Source: Eucommia ulmoides | Taxonomy: Eukaryota > Streptophyta > Magnoliopsida > Garryales > Eucommiaceae | Direction: 5' to 3' | Assembly: GCA_016647705.1 (NCBI GenBank) | Contig: CM028338.1 | Location: 22,775,577-22,839,576, forward strand | DNA: 64,000 bases | Part shown: in pieces, positions 33,445 through 45,672 of the stretch | Layout of the letters: every line of letters starts with the position of its first letter | How positions within the stretch are numbered: position 1 is the first letter of the stretch | Notes under the pieces: model-generated | Told to the model about the DNA's origin: nothing | Seen by the model: only the letters and a program-made list of their open reading frames with translations | The model's database searches: none | Made by a program: the position numbers and the translations under genes

Positions 33445-36400
33445 TTAAGAATTCTGGCTATATCCTTCAACGAGGGAGATGTTCTCCACAACTCGCTCTT
33501 CATCCTTGAAGTAATACTTGATCCGCTCCCCGTTGACTCGGAAAGTTCGTCCGTCTTCGGCTTCTAGATCGATAGCTCCAAATGGATAGATATGCTTGAT
33601 CCGGAACGGTTCAGACCACCGAGACTTCAACTTTCCGGGAAAGAGCCTCAGCCTTGAGTTAAACAATAGGACTTGTTGGCCCGGACTGAACTCCCTCCGG
33701 ACTATCATTTTGTCATGCCACCTCTTCGTTTTATCTTTGTAGAGCTTGGCATTCTTATAAGCCTCATGCCGGAATTCCTCCATTTCATTTAATTGGAGGA
33801 GATGTTGCGCACCAGAAGCTTTCATGTCAAAATTGAGTTTCTTAATCGAACAGAATGCACGGTGCTCCAATTCAACGGGCAAATGGAAAGCTTTCCCAAA
33901 CACCAATCGATACGACGACATGCTGATCAGTGTCTTAAAAGTCGTGCGATACACCCATAAAGCATCATCAAGCTTCATCGCCCAATCCTTGCAATTTGTA
34001 TGAACCGTATTTTCCAGAATTAGCTTGATTTCTCGGTTTGAAACTTCCGCTTGGCCATTTGTCTATGGGTGGTATGGTAGCGCCACCTTGTGCCTCACTC
34101 CATACTTTGCCAACAAGGCATTGAGCATTTTGTTACAGAAGTGGGTCCCCTCATCACTGATTAAGGCTCGAGGTGTCCCGAACCGTGTCATGACATTATG
34201 TTGAAGGAACTTTAACACCACTTTGGCATCATTGGTAGGTGTTGCCACGGCCTTGACCCATTTGGACACATAATCCACCGCTAGCAGAATATACTCCTTT
34301 GTAAATGAGGGCGGAAATGGCCCCATGAAATCCAATCCCCACACGTCAAACAACTCAAGCTCAAGAATTGACGTCAGTGGCAATTCATGCCTCCTTGATA
34401 TGTTACCCACCCTTTGACATCTATCACAGGTTTTTACAAACGTATATGAATCTTTAAACAAAGAGGGCCAGTAAAAACCTAATTGAAGTACTTTTGATGC
34501 TGTCCGAGTCACACCGAAATGGCCGCCACAAGGTGATGAATGGCAATGGTAGAGAATACTAGCCATTTTCTCTTCCGGAACACATCTCCGGATCACCTGA
34601 TCATCACATTTCTTGAATAGCAACGACTCGTCCCACAGATAATACTTAGCATCGAAAAGAAATTTCTTCCTTTGGGCTCTCGTCAAGTCAGGTGGTAACA
34701 CGCCACATGCAAGATAATTAACAATGTCAGCATACCACGGAAGTGCATTTTCTACTGAAAAGAGTTGTTCGTCAGGGAACACTTCCGTGATATTAGACTC
34801 GTCACCAACGTCTTCTTGGATCAACCTCGACAAATGGTCGGCAACAACGTTCTCACTCCCATTTTTGTCCCTTATCTCCGCATCAAACTCTTGTAATAAA
34901 ATAATACACCTTATCAACCTTGGCTTTGCATCTTTATTTGCAAATAAGTACCGGATAGCCACGTGATCCATGTAGACGATCACTTTTGACCCAATGATAT
35001 ATGAACGGAACTTATCACAAGCAAAGACCACCGCTAGCATTTCTTTCTCGATTGTGGTGTAATTCTCATGGGCGTCATTCAATGTTTTGCTTGCATAATA
35101 GATCGATCGAAAGATCTTCTCCTTCCGTTGGCCTAACACCGCGCCAACAGCATAGTCACTCGCATCGCACATTATCTCAAATGGAATTTCCCAATCCGAA
35201 GCGACCATTATTGGAGCCGTGATCAACTTCTCATTTATCGCCTTAAACGCCTCCATACAAGCTTCATTGAATTCAAACGAAGTATCCTTCTCAAGAAGGT
35301 GACATAACGGCTTCACCGTCTTCGAGAAGTCCTTAATAAAGTGCCGGTAAAAGTCGGCATGCCCCAAGAAACTTTGAACTCCTTTCACATTTAGTGGTGG
35401 CGAAAGTTTCTCAATCGTTTCTATCTTTGCTCGGTCCACCTCAAGCCCCTTGGAAGAGACTCGATGACCTAAGACGATCCCCTCTTTAACCATAAAGTGG
35501 CACTTCTCCCAATTTAGAACCAAATTCTTCTCTTCACATCGGTCAAGAACAAGCGTCAGATTATAGAGACAGTGATCAAAGGACGATCCAAAGACTGAGA
35601 AGTCATCCATAAAGATTTTCATTTTCTCCTCCACCATATCAGAAAATATCTCTATCATACACCGTTGGAAAGTTGCCGGTGCATTGCAAAGGCCAAACGG
35701 CATACGTCGATAAGCAAACGTTCTATACGGGCAGGTGAAAGTAGTCTTCTCTTGGTCCTCCAGTGCAATGGCTATTTGATTGTAACCGGAATAGCCATCA
35801 AGAAAGCAGTAGTACTCATAACCGGCTAAACGATCTAGCATTTGGTCAATGAAATGAAGAGGAAAATTATCTTTCCTCGTTGTTTTATTTAATCTCCTAT
35901 AATCAATACATACACGCCATCCTGTGATGGTCCGTGTCGGAATAAGGTCATTCTTCTCATTCTTTACTACCGTCATGCCTCTTTTATTTGGCACCACTTG
36001 CACCGGGCTCACCCACTCACTATCGGATATAGCGTATATAATTCTCGTATTTAAAAGCTTTAACACCTCCGCTCTCACCACTTCCTTCATAGCCGGATTT
36101 AGCCTCCATTGATGTTTAATGGAGGATTTGAACGTATCCTTCATCAAAATCTTATGCATGCACACCGACGGACTAATTTCCTTGATATCCGAAATAGACC
36201 AAGCAAAAGCGGATCGGTGCCTCTTCAAGATTCTCAGCAACTTACTCTCTTCTTCTTCTGTCAGAGTTGATGAAATTATAGCCGAATCGGTCAAATTTTC
36301 TCCCAAAAAGATATACCGAAGGTGTTCCGGTAATTGCTTGAGTAATAACCCACCGTGAGGCGGATTTGATTTCTCGGGAGAGTCTTGAACTTTTTCAATC

Positions 36401-36591
36401 TCCGCCACATAGATAGGACAATCTACGTCTTTCGGTTGAGCGTCAAGAGCTAGCACGTATTCCACAACATCAAGGTCCGTGGTAGAGCCTTCCTCACCAA
36501 GATCCCCCATAGATAAGGAACTTGTGAGAATGCTCTCTAAGGAATCCATATCCATATTTGCAAGAAAGAACTCCCGCACGTAAGAGTCCAC
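33445..36591 (-). pseudogene. Athila-like pol: RT, RNase H, integrase
   Basis: About 1,049 codons in one frame, broken only by a TAG at 34063-34065 just after PYHP, where a Gln codon is expected (CAG to TAG). RT blocks: CIDYRRLNKTTRKDNFPLHF, FLDGYSGYNQI, MPFGLCNAPATFQ, catalytic IFMDDFSVFG. RNase H: MCDASDYAVGAVLGQ, YTTIEKEMLAVVFA, VYMDHVAIRYLF and ADHLSRL. Integrase: zinc finger H..C with CDRCQRVG, core WGLDFMGPF, ALISDEGTHF, and the Glu region after the stop ([12 protein letters not shown]). The C-terminal part has [15 protein letters not shown] and [18 protein letters not shown] and integrase residues look intact, so only the amber codon disrupts this part. Confidence 0.93.
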
Positions 36592-37073
36592 AACATCAAC
36601 TCAACTGCAATTGGGAGATTCATCCGGAAAGTTCATAGTGTTAAAAATGTTGAACCTTATTTCTTCATCATTCACTCTTAAGGTCAAATTGCCATTATGC
36701 ACATCGATTAAGGCCTTTCTCATTGCAAGGAAAGGTCTTCCTCCATTTCAAGAACCACGAAATCCACCGGGAATATAAATTTGTCAACTTTCACAAGCAC
36801 ATCCTCAATGATCCCCTTTGGATAGGTTAGTGAATGATCCGCCATTTGAAGAGAGATCGTCGTCAGTTTTGCACTTCCGAGTCCTAACTTCCGATAAACG
36901 AAAGAAGGCATCAAATTGATACTTTCCCCTAGATCACAAAGTGCCTTATCGAAGTGAGATTTCTCGATAGTACACGGAATCGTGAAACTACCCGGATCCT
37001 TCAATTTGGTAGGCAATTTCTTTTGTAGTATTGCACTACAATCTTCAGTTAGCTTCACTATTTCATAATCCTC
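36592..37073 (-). pseudogene. Athila-like protease with small deletion
   Basis: The segment 36720-37058 contains LCDLGESINLMPSFVYRKLG; the D-L-G triad is the form usual in Athila proteases. After VVLEMEE the expected short block before GRPFLA is missing and the frame shifts, consistent with a deletion of roughly 20 bases near 36738. Downstream the other frame continues with FLAMRKALIDVHNGNLTLRV and reaches pol after one stop. Confidence 0.85.
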
Positions 37074-38852
37074 CTACTTTCGCTTCTTTGTCATGATATC
37101 CTTCAAGAACTTCCCATAGTTGGGCATTTGTTCCAATGCATCCGCAAAAGGTATGTTGATGTGGATTTTCTTGACGATTTCAAGAAATTTTTCGAATTGA
37201 ACATCCAACTTCCTCTTTTGGAACCTTTGAGGATATGGCAATGGTGTTACTAGAATCGGTGGATTCTCTGAAAATCTTACTCTTCCTGGTATCACCCTTT
37301 CATCTTCTCTTCTCTCCTCGACTTTCTCCTTATTATTACTCCCATTCACGTCTTCACTCAGCTTCTCCTTTCCTTCATCGGCCTTTTCTTCAACTTCCTC
37401 CTCCACACTAATTCTTGGTTCATCATCCGAAAACTCACGACTCACACCTAGCTCGGTTTCCATAGGCCTTCTCACTTCTACGTCTCTGCCGCTCCTCAAC
37501 TTAATCACCTTACATTCCCGATGGTTAGTTTCCGTGTTACTTGGAAACTTCCCCTTTTGTTGTTCTTGAATTTCCCTAGCAAGCTGCGCAATTTGAGTCT
37601 CAAGAGCCTTCACTGTGGCATTAGTGTTTGTACATGTGGTATCAATAGAGTCCAGCCGTGTTTCATGTTTATTCAGGCCATTATGCGTCTCACGCATCAT
37701 AGTCTGCGTCTCTTTCATAAATGAACCCAGAACTTCATCCAAATTTGACTTCGGATTGTGCATTGGCGGTTGTTGCATTTGTCGATTGGCTTGCATTGGA
37801 TATCCCGAAGATTGATTTCCATACCCCGGAGGTGGCCGCAAAGCGTTCTGATTATTCGCATATGAGAAGTTCTCATGGTTACGAAGTCCAGGATTGTAGT
37901 GAGTCGGAATGTTGGTAGCCGACCTGAAAATGTAGGCATGGTTGTTCAGAAAATGACATTCCTCGAACTCGTTATCCAATCCGGATTGAGAACTACTTGC
38001 CACTATCTCCTCCTCTTGATTCGCCAAAGCACCTTTTGTAGACAAGACGACAAATTGGTCCGAGAGCTTGGACACTTAGGCCGATAACATTGAAATATGG
38101 TCTGATTCTTGGATAGAAGCGACCCGTCTTCCCGTGTTCCTCTCATTCGGCCATTGATAGTTATTAGCCGCTATCTCCTCCAATAACGTATTTGCTTCGG
38201 TTGGGGTTTTGGACAACAATGATCCCCCGGAGGCTGCATCGACTATCGTTCTTATCTGGACATCCAACCCATTATAAAATAATTGGGTTTGAAACCAATC
38301 TTGATAACCGTGTTGGGGGCACCTTCTCAATAAGTGTTTAAACCTCTCCCATGCCTCAAATAATGGCTCAAAATCTCTCTGACGAAACTACGCAATCTCG
38401 CCTTGGAGTTGAGACGTCTTCGAGGGTGGGAAGAACTTAGTGAGGAACCTTTGTGCAAGGTCCTCCCAAGTGTTAATGCTCCCCGACTAAATCGATTGAA
38501 ACCATCCCCTTGCTCGGTCTCGTAAGGAGAACGAAAATAACCTCAACCTTATCACATCTTCGGCGACTTCGTTGATCTTGACGGTGTCACAGATTTCCAG
38601 AAAAGTAGCCAAGTGTACGTTGGGATCTTCGTGAAGGTTCCCGCCATATTGGTTTTGCTGAACCATGTTGATTAGGGCGGGCTTCAACTCGAAGTTATTA
38701 GCTTGGATCAGCTGCCTCCGGATCCCTGAATAATTGTCCAACATAAGGGGCCGATAATAGTCCAGAAGGACTCGTTGTGGCCTCTCATACTCCGGAGGCT
38801 GGAGTGCTTGCGGCTCTGGTGGTTGCGGAATATTCTCACGTTCGTCGGCCAT
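37074..38852 (-). pseudogene. Athila-like gag
   Basis: Likely start at 38852 (MADERENIPQPP). Conserved blocks: YRPLMLDNYSGIRR, NFELKPALINMVQQNQYGG, HEDPNVHLATFLEICDTVK, IRLRLFSFSLRDRARGWF, then WEDLAQRFLTKFFPPSKT, FEPLFEAWERFKHLLRRCP, TIVDAASGGSLLSKTPTEA, and in the C-terminal half LAREIQEQQKGKFPSNTE and VIKLRSGRD. Three stops interrupt an otherwise continuous frame, near 38487, 38388 and 38075; the one at 38075 fits a Gln codon changed by a C to T transition. Gag builds the particle; this copy could not do so without readthrough. Confidence 0.9.
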
Positions 38853-39033
38853 TGCTGTAGCTTTTTCTTCTTTTTGTTTAGCAATATGTTGACTCCGCCG
38901 CATGCACTGCTCAAATTCAATAGATAAATAAAATAAATAAATTGAATAAAATTTAAAAGCAAAAGAATTATCGTGATTAACATTCAACTACTTAATCACA
39001 ATATCAACTTAATTGAAAAACACATTGCCGCAG

Positions 39034-39051
39034 TCCCCGGCAATGGCGCCA
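39034..39051 (-). other. primer-binding site, tRNA-Asp type
   Basis: The + strand tccccggcaatggcgcca equals the 3' end of plant tRNA-Asp as I recall it, except for one base. It lies six bases from the LTR. This site is characteristic of Athila-like elements. Confidence 0.88.
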
Positions 39052-39057
39052 AAAACT

Positions 39058-40670
39058 TGTTACGCGCTTAGATTCACACATGTTTCCTCCTCGCAGTAAT
39101 TGGACTACTCGCAAGTGCACGAGGTCTAGTTTTAATATAATGGATCTTTTAGGATCGGATATCGTTCCACTGGGAAGGGCAGGTAATTCAGTTGAGTATT
39201 GCGATTTCAATAGTTTCATATTATCTCGACTAATCAAATTTTGTTTGTTTTCTAATTACTATACTAAGATAAATGACAACTATAAAGTTAGTTTTAATTA
39301 CATTAATTACTTAGGTATAAATCTCTTTCATATAATGCATAATCGATTTCATTTAGTTAGTTATAACAGTTTTTATCTAATCCGACAACCTCTGTATCAA
39401 TAACTCCTCCGCTACCTCTTCCGAGTGTAAAACGAGGGATTACACGACTTCGTGTCAATGAAGAAGTCCCCTTCAACGCCTTAACGACCCTAAGTCGCGT
39501 ACATTTTGAGCCAACATCATGGGTTACATACGTTCTAACGCCCTCCCAGGTCGTTAGAACGTCACGTTGTATTTACCCTAGTCTGAATCCGGGGTTACCT
39601 CTCTCGAGTGTCAAACCCCATATTCTCGCTTTATCAATACAAGCATAATATCAAGAATAACGATAAACACAATCGGATTTAGACAAACAACACGTTAAAG
39701 TAACATAAATTTACTCAACTAAACGGTTACATGATTTAGACTACTCCTAAGTAGCATTTAACTACTACTACAAGATCTTAGCCATATACCATGAAAAATA
39801 AGAGGGATTCAACATTCTTAGATATGAAAAAGTGATTATAAAGAATAAAACAAGAGAGAAACGATCAAATCTGGAAGTGAAACGGTTCACTGTCACTAAT
39901 GATCGATTCACAAGTTATCCTTCTTTATCCGAATGATGAACCTCCTTCTTGATCTTCAAAATATAGCTTAAGAGCTTTCTTCTAGGGTTAGGGTTCTTCA
40001 ACAACCTGTTTCAGACGTGGCCAAGGGATATTTATAGGCCTAGGGGTTCAAAAACATCTAAACAGATATTTTGACCTGTTCTGCTATTTTCGCCTAAGCG
40101 GTAGAAACTTCGCTTAGGCGGAGCTTAAGTCGGTTAGAATTGTGCCTAAGCGGTAGAATCTTCGCTTAGGCGGAAGACTAACTTCTTGGCTCCTTATCAT
40201 TCAGATGGAATTCCGCCTAGGCGGTAGCTACTTCGCCTTGGAAGATTTAGAGCAGTGCAGCTCAATCCAGCAGTTCAGTTCATCCAGCATTCTGATGGAT
40301 TTCCGCCTAGGCGGTGGAAACTTCGCCTAGGCGGATTCAATACTTCAGCCCTTGCAACCTTCTGACGAATTTCCGCCTAGGCGGTGGAAACTTCGCCTAG
40401 GCGGATTTCAAATCTTCAGTTTTTGCATTTTTCTGCTGAATTTCCGCCTAGGCGGTGGAAACTTCGCCTAGGCGGAATTGCTCTATTATTTGAAACCTCT
40501 TTTTTTCATCTTTTTGGCTACCCTTTTGGCACCATTTCACTCGGTTTGCCGATTGTTTACTTCTCTGCTCCTGACTAATAAAAACAGCTAAAACAATATT
40601 CAAACTTCAATAAAGTACTCGAAAACTGGCAAATTCGGTTTAGAATTAGATAGGTATTTTACACCTATCA
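39058..40670 (-). repeat. 5' LTR of Athila-like element
   Basis: About 1.6 kb, + strand reading tgttacgcg...acacctatca. It holds the core gaatccggggttac shared with the LTRs at 7050, 44234 and 55814, and a six-unit array of gcctaggcgg palindromes (40090-40475). The flank is gttcc at 40671; the left counterpart is lost, so the target duplication cannot be tested. Confidence 0.88.
40090..40475. repeat. CCGCCTAGGCGG palindrome array
   Basis: Six units at about 40090, 40143, 40211, 40301, 40371 and 40442. Each normally has two copies of a 10-12 bp palindrome (cgcctaggcg) separated by about ten bases (gtggaaactt-type spacer). The last three are spaced 70 bp apart and nearly identical; the first three show changes such as cctaagcgg. 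Confidence 0.95.
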
Positions 40671-40679
40671 GTTCCTTAT

Positions 40680-42066
40680 TATGTGGTTCATTTTTTGTAT
40701 CACCTCCTTCATTTTTGGTTATTTTGTGTACCTGCATCATCATCATCCAAAACGTTTCTCGACATAAATGTATCTAATTCCTCAAATAAAACATGCATAG
40801 ATTCTTTCACTACTAAGGTACATTTATTATAAATTCTATAAACTTTACTCTTAGAAGCATACCCAAGAAAAATACCATAATCAGATTTGACATCAAATTT
40901 ACTCAAATTATCCTTATCATTCAAGATAAAACATTTGCAACCAAAATTTTTAAAATAAGATATATTTGGAATCTTACCATTCCAAATTTCATTAGGGGTT
41001 TTACTAAAACCTCTTCAGATAGATACCTTGTTTACTACATGGCAAGCTGTGCTTATGGCTTCAGCCCAGAAATATTTGGAAAGATGATTTTCATTTAGCA
41101 TTGTTCTGGCCATTTTCTGAAGTATCATGTTCTTTCTTTCCACAACACCATTTTGTTGTGGCGATCTAGGTGCAGAAAAGTTGTGAACATACCCGTGTTC
41201 ATCGCAATAACTAATTATCTCATCATTTCTGAACTCTCTGCCTCTATCACTACGATTGTTAATGATGCAACATTACTTCCAATTTGGAACACGTTTACAA
41301 AACTTAGAAAATATAGAAGCAACTTCAATCTTTTTAGCTAGGAAGAACACCCATGTATATCTAGAATAGTCATCCATAATTACAAAGGCATAAAATTTAC
41401 CTCCTAAATTAGCAATGGCATTCGGACCAAATAAATCAAGATGCAACAGTTCAAGACATTTAGATCTGGATATGTGCAACTTCTTCTTAAAGAAGGATCT
41501 AGATTACTTACCTAATTAACATGCATCACATACTTTATTTTTCACATATTTTAATGCAGGTAGACCACTTACAAGACTTTTCTTAGATAAATTTGAAAGT
41601 AATTTCATACTAGCATGCCCAAGTCTTTTATGCTATAACCAACTGTTCTCATATAATGCATTCAAACATGATAAATTCTGAGAAAAGAAATCATTAAATG
41701 AACATGTATAAACATTCTCAAGTTATGATGTAATAATTAATATGCTACTATCATGCCCATTCTTAATAATGTATCTATCATGATAAAAAAAACACCATTA
41801 TAATTTTTATCTCATGATTGACTAACACTAAGCAGGTTAAATTTAAGACCATCTACTAGGAGAACATCTTTAATAGTAGTACACCCATTATCGATATTAC
41901 CTATACCGATAATTTTACCATGTGCGTTGTCTCCAAATGTCACATGACCTCCGTCTTTTGATGTCAAAGACGTAAATTTAGATTTATCTTCTGTCATGTG
42001 CCAAGAACAACCACTATCCAGGAACCATTTTTCCTTACCTATTGATGATTTCAGAGTAGTTTTCAA
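40680..42066 (-). pseudogene. SIRE-like protease and integrase remnant
   Basis: Minus-strand text: protease start WFLDSGCSWHMTEDKSKF with the D-S-G triad intact, VTFGDNAHGKIIGIGNI, FNLLSVSQS; then a decayed GAG-pre-integrase region (41510-41800) with stops; integrase core CLELLHLDLFGPNAIANLGG and VIMDDYSRYTWVFFLAKK; the QQNGVVERKN region near 41150; and the C-terminal block YGIFLGYASKSKVYRIYN. Several frames are needed and stops are present. The segment ends in the linker before RT, where the Athila-like LTR begins. Confidence 0.88.
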
Positions 42067-43665
42067 GGAACATCTTAAATAGTTCCTAAGTGGTACCCAT
42101 TCTACGTGGGTCCAATCTTGTTAGTTGGGACAATTTTAGTCCCTTTAGGAACCCAAACTTGTCCGCATTTAGACACTTTAGAAAAACACTTACGAATAGT
42201 GTGTCCCACAACATTAAATTTAAAACATCTAACAAGACTCCTAGTTTTAGAAAAGAATTAATAAAATCTCTTTTGTTAAAGGTTTTTTTGAAATCCAATA
42301 CCAGCTTTAGCAAAGATACCTCGTGAACTTCCCAAAAGCATTTTTAAATTATTCTCACCACTTGTGAAATTGAGAACTATCGAATGTAAATCTGATATCT
42401 TGGATTTCAATTCAATGTTTTCATATTTGAATTTTATCAATTGCTTACTAAATGTGTTAATTGTACTTTGTAGGGCAGTAATTTGAGAACACTGTTTTTT
42501 ATAATCATGTGTTAATTCTTGATAAATATCAAACAAATCATTGAAAGCTAAAATACAAGATCTAAAACATTTGATTATCTTATCTCCAGTGGCCATCAAA
42601 GCAAGCAGGGATGAATCGTCACTACCCAATTTGTTTCAACTACTTGACTTAGAGTCATCCCAGGTGGCTTTTATCGATTTCATCTTACTCTTCCTTACCT
42701 TCTACTTTTCCTTTCTATTCTTCTTTCTTTCTTTCTTTTGTTTGGGACAGTCGGATTTGAAGTGACTGTTCTTGTGACAGTTGAAGCATTCTACATTACT
42801 CATGTTGAAATTTCTCTTTCCTTGGAATGTTTGTCTAGTTATTTTTCTAAATTTTTTTGTAAGAAGTGCCACATCCTTTTCTTGCTCACTATCAAAACTG
42901 ATATCATCACTGTCATCCTCTTCTTCATTTTTCTAAACTTTCAATGCCAAGGATTTCTTTTTTATATTTCCTATTTCGTCCTCATGTCCTTGTATAGTTA
43001 TCTCATGTATTATTAGATTGCCAATGAGCTCATAAATAGTGTAGACTGTGAGATTTTTAGCTTCCACTATCGCAGTTACTTTCGGCACCCAGACTTTAGT
43101 CAATGATCTCAGAATCTTTCATACTTTGTCCTCCATAGTATAAGATTTTTCGAGTTGACTAAGGTTATTGCAAATATTGTTGAATCTCGTGTACATTCCT
43201 AGAATTGATTCGACTTCATCCATTTTGAATAGTTCAAATTGATGAACTAAGACATTGATCTTGGACTGTTTCACCTAATTTGTCCCTTCGTGGGTGATTT
43301 GCAATGTATCCCACATTTCTTTAGCCAATTCTCAACTTGAAACCCTGGTATATTCATTAGCATCTAAAGAATAAAACAGAATATTAATAGCTTGAGAATT
43401 AATAGAAAGTTTTTGTTTATCAAAAGTGGTCATCTAATCTTTCTTCTTAATCACTCTATTCTCCTAAGGAACGAATGGACCGTCCTCAATAGCTAGCCAC
43501 ACATCATAATTGGTGGCTTGAAGAAAATCAATCATTCTATCCTTCTAGAATGAATAGTCATCACCTGCAAACAAAGGTGGATGGTGAATAGACTGCCCCT
43601 CACCTAGAGGTCTTATCGGGTGCCCTATGTGATTTTTCTCAACTAGTATTTTAAGTCAAACGAGC
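42067..43665 (-). pseudogene. SIRE-like gag remnant
   Basis: From the primer-binding site leftward: HHPPLFAGDDYSF and RMIDFLQATNYDVWLAIEDG (N-terminal Gag domain), stop-ridden middle, then the zinc knuckle CFNCHKNSHFKSDC (about 42745-42790) with all four ligands, a Ser/Lys-rich linker, the MATGDKIIKCF segment, coil-like text (FSKQLIKFKYENIELKSKIS), FTSGENNLKMLLG and a second Cys/His block near 42190. It corresponds to the + strand gag at 31359-32821 and shares its domain set. Confidence 0.85.
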
Positions 43666-43686
43666 TAAATCACCTTTGGTACCAAT
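43666..43686 (-). other. decayed primer-binding site
   Basis: Minus strand reads attggtaccaaaggtg after gggccaaca. Position fits the initiator-Met site TGGTATCAGAGC, but three bases differ. Confidence 0.65.
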
Positions 43687-44233
43687 TGTTGGCCCAAAGA
43701 GCTACCCAAGAAGGGGTGAATTGGGTAGTTACAAAATTTAAACAAATAATTCTTAACACACTTAATATTAAATAATCAATTTTCCTAAATTCATTATTAT
43801 CTTAGTTACGCAGCGGATAAGTATTTAATACTAAGTGCACACCCAAACAAAATATAAATAATACAGCACACCAAGATATATCCTAATTCAACAAACTAGC
43901 CTTACCTAATCTAGTCCCCCGATCCCCATGGAGATTTGCAACCACTAAATCCCTGATTCCTTTACTGGTAGAAACCAAACTCTTACAATGATTCTTTTAC
44001 AGGCATAAAATCAACCTTTACAAATTTACCCTTTTTCCCAGGACAATGATGAACTCTATCATTTTACCAGGCTAAAGATTAACCTAATCACTCTATCACT
44101 TTATCCTTTTCAAAGGTAAGGATGAACCTTTACAATTCACTCAAAAAAATAATTCAATTGCAGGGAGAATCAAAACCTAATTATTTTCAAATGCAAAAAA
44201 TAACCTAATATTTTTGCAAGACAAATATCAAAC
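43687..44233 (-). repeat. SIRE-like 5' LTR, inner piece
   Basis: First piece of the split LTR, from tgttggccc; contains the degenerate unit zone (ttttaccaggctaaagatt, cctttacaattcac). Ends with caaac at 44229-44233, which is repeated after the inserted solo LTR. Confidence 0.85.
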
Positions 44234-45672
44234 AGATGAGTGGTTTATTTACCAACAAATCAAGTACTTTTACATTCAAATATTTGTGTGTTTTCAAATA
44301 TTTTTGTTAGTTTAATGTGTGTTTGTATTGTTTTATAGGTTTTTAAATAAATGAGTGAAAAGATGCAAATCTTATTCAGGTATAATAACGTTAAGGTCCT
44401 TTTTGACAATGATACAATTCGATTTTATAAAATCTCAAAACATTGAAGTTGTATATATATGTATTATATTTTCATAGGTCTTTGAATCACCTCAATCAGA
44501 GTTCAAACGAGAAAGTTACGGCCAAACGAAGAACCAAGTGTCGGCACTGCCTTAACATCGTTGCAACGCCCATTTCCATCGCTGCAGCGATTCCAGTGCT
44601 GTAGTAGTGCTTTTGATCACAACAGAGGTGATCCAACAGTAAGTTACTACCCTTTGATAGCTGCAGCGCTGCCCCCATCACTACAATGATCCAACACCAC
44701 TTGGTAAAGATATTTTGGGATATTTTTGTGATATTTTGGATTTGTCTTAATATCCACTCATTCCCAACAACCTATACATGTTTTGGGGGGACATTCAGGA
44801 GACACTTGGGGGCTCAAGATCAAAACCAAGAGAAGAGTTCATCATTTTGGAGAGGAGAAACCAAGATCTAAGCCGATTTCGCGGAAGTGGAACCATTCAC
44901 TCTACAGATTTATTTTTCATTCTTTGTTTCTCTCTTTGTTCTTAAACTTTGTATCTTGTATGATGATATTATGCTCATGTAATTTTGAATATTGGGTTAT
45001 GATTATGAGTAACTAAGTATCTATTATCTTGGGATTGAATTAGTTCATGAATACGTTGTTTGTTTGAATCCGTGTTTCTTTAATGGTTGTTCATTTACAT
45101 TCGATTGTGGTTGGTTTAATAATACAGGGTTTGACACTTGCGAGAGATAACCCCGGATTCAAACAAGAGTTTAAACACAACGCGACGTTCTAATGAATCA
45201 GGAGATTAATAGAAAGTGTGCAATCCGTGAGGTTAGGGCAAGACTCATGTGATCGTTTAAATGCTAAATAAGGATATCAGTGTTGACATGAGTGGCATAT
45301 TCATTCACTTTACACTTGGAAGAGGTAGTGAGTGAGTTTTCAATACCTAGATTGTCGGATGATTTGAATACCGTTAATGTAAACTAGACTAAACCAAACA
45401 CATTTAAGTGAACGAAGTTAATCCCTAGATAATCTATTCTCATAAACGTCATTATTAGTATTGTAATTTAATTAGTTAGTATTTTAGTTTAGTTTATTAT
45501 TACAAAAACCCTAAAATTGAAACACCTAGATAAAATTCGGTTACGACAATCACGGTACTTAATGACAATTTAATCCAATCCCTGTGGATACGACAACCCT
45601 TATTCTTCCCACTACATTGAAACTTAACCCGTACACTTGCGGTAAAAGTAGAGACGAATAATTCCGCTACCA
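44234..45672 (+). mobile_element. solo LTR, Athila-like non-autonomous family
   Basis: Reverse complement of the LTR at 55814-57242 over its whole length (1439 versus 1429 bp): both have acaaatcaagtactttta-like text at one end, the core gaatccggggtta, and the end gtagcggaat/gtagcagaat. It is flanked by perfect caaac repeats (44229-44233, 45673-45677). The TG start has become AG. No internal region remains. Confidence 0.92.

Larger units (their letters stand above)
33070..40670 (-). mobile_element. Athila-like Ty3/gypsy retrotransposon, 3' LTR missing
   Basis: Minus-strand order: 5' LTR (39058-40670), primer-binding site complementary to tRNA-Asp, gag, protease, RT, RNase H, integrase. Gag and pol wording (PALINMVQQNQYGG, QQKGKFPSNTE, FMDDFSVFG) fits the Athila group. 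It is the best preserved element in the window: pol has one in-frame amber codon, and a short frame-breaking deletion lies in protease. No 3' LTR is found on the left, where the sequence joins copia gag on the opposite strand, so the element is truncated by a deletion. It sits in the integrase/RT region of the SIRE-like element on the minus strand. Confidence 0.9.

Noticed and set aside
34724..36358. Plus-strand open frames opposite Athila-like pol
   Set aside because: They are antisense shadows of a long, motif-rich minus-strand frame.
39034..39051. tRNA gene fragments at the tRNA-Asp and tRNA-Met matches
   Set aside because: Each match is about 12 to 18 bases, directly inside an LTR end; they are primer-binding sites, not genes.
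40090..40475. CRISPR-like array
   Set aside because: The repeats are palindromes with degenerate units and similar spacers in a plant LTR; there are no cas genes, and the spacers are themselves repeated.
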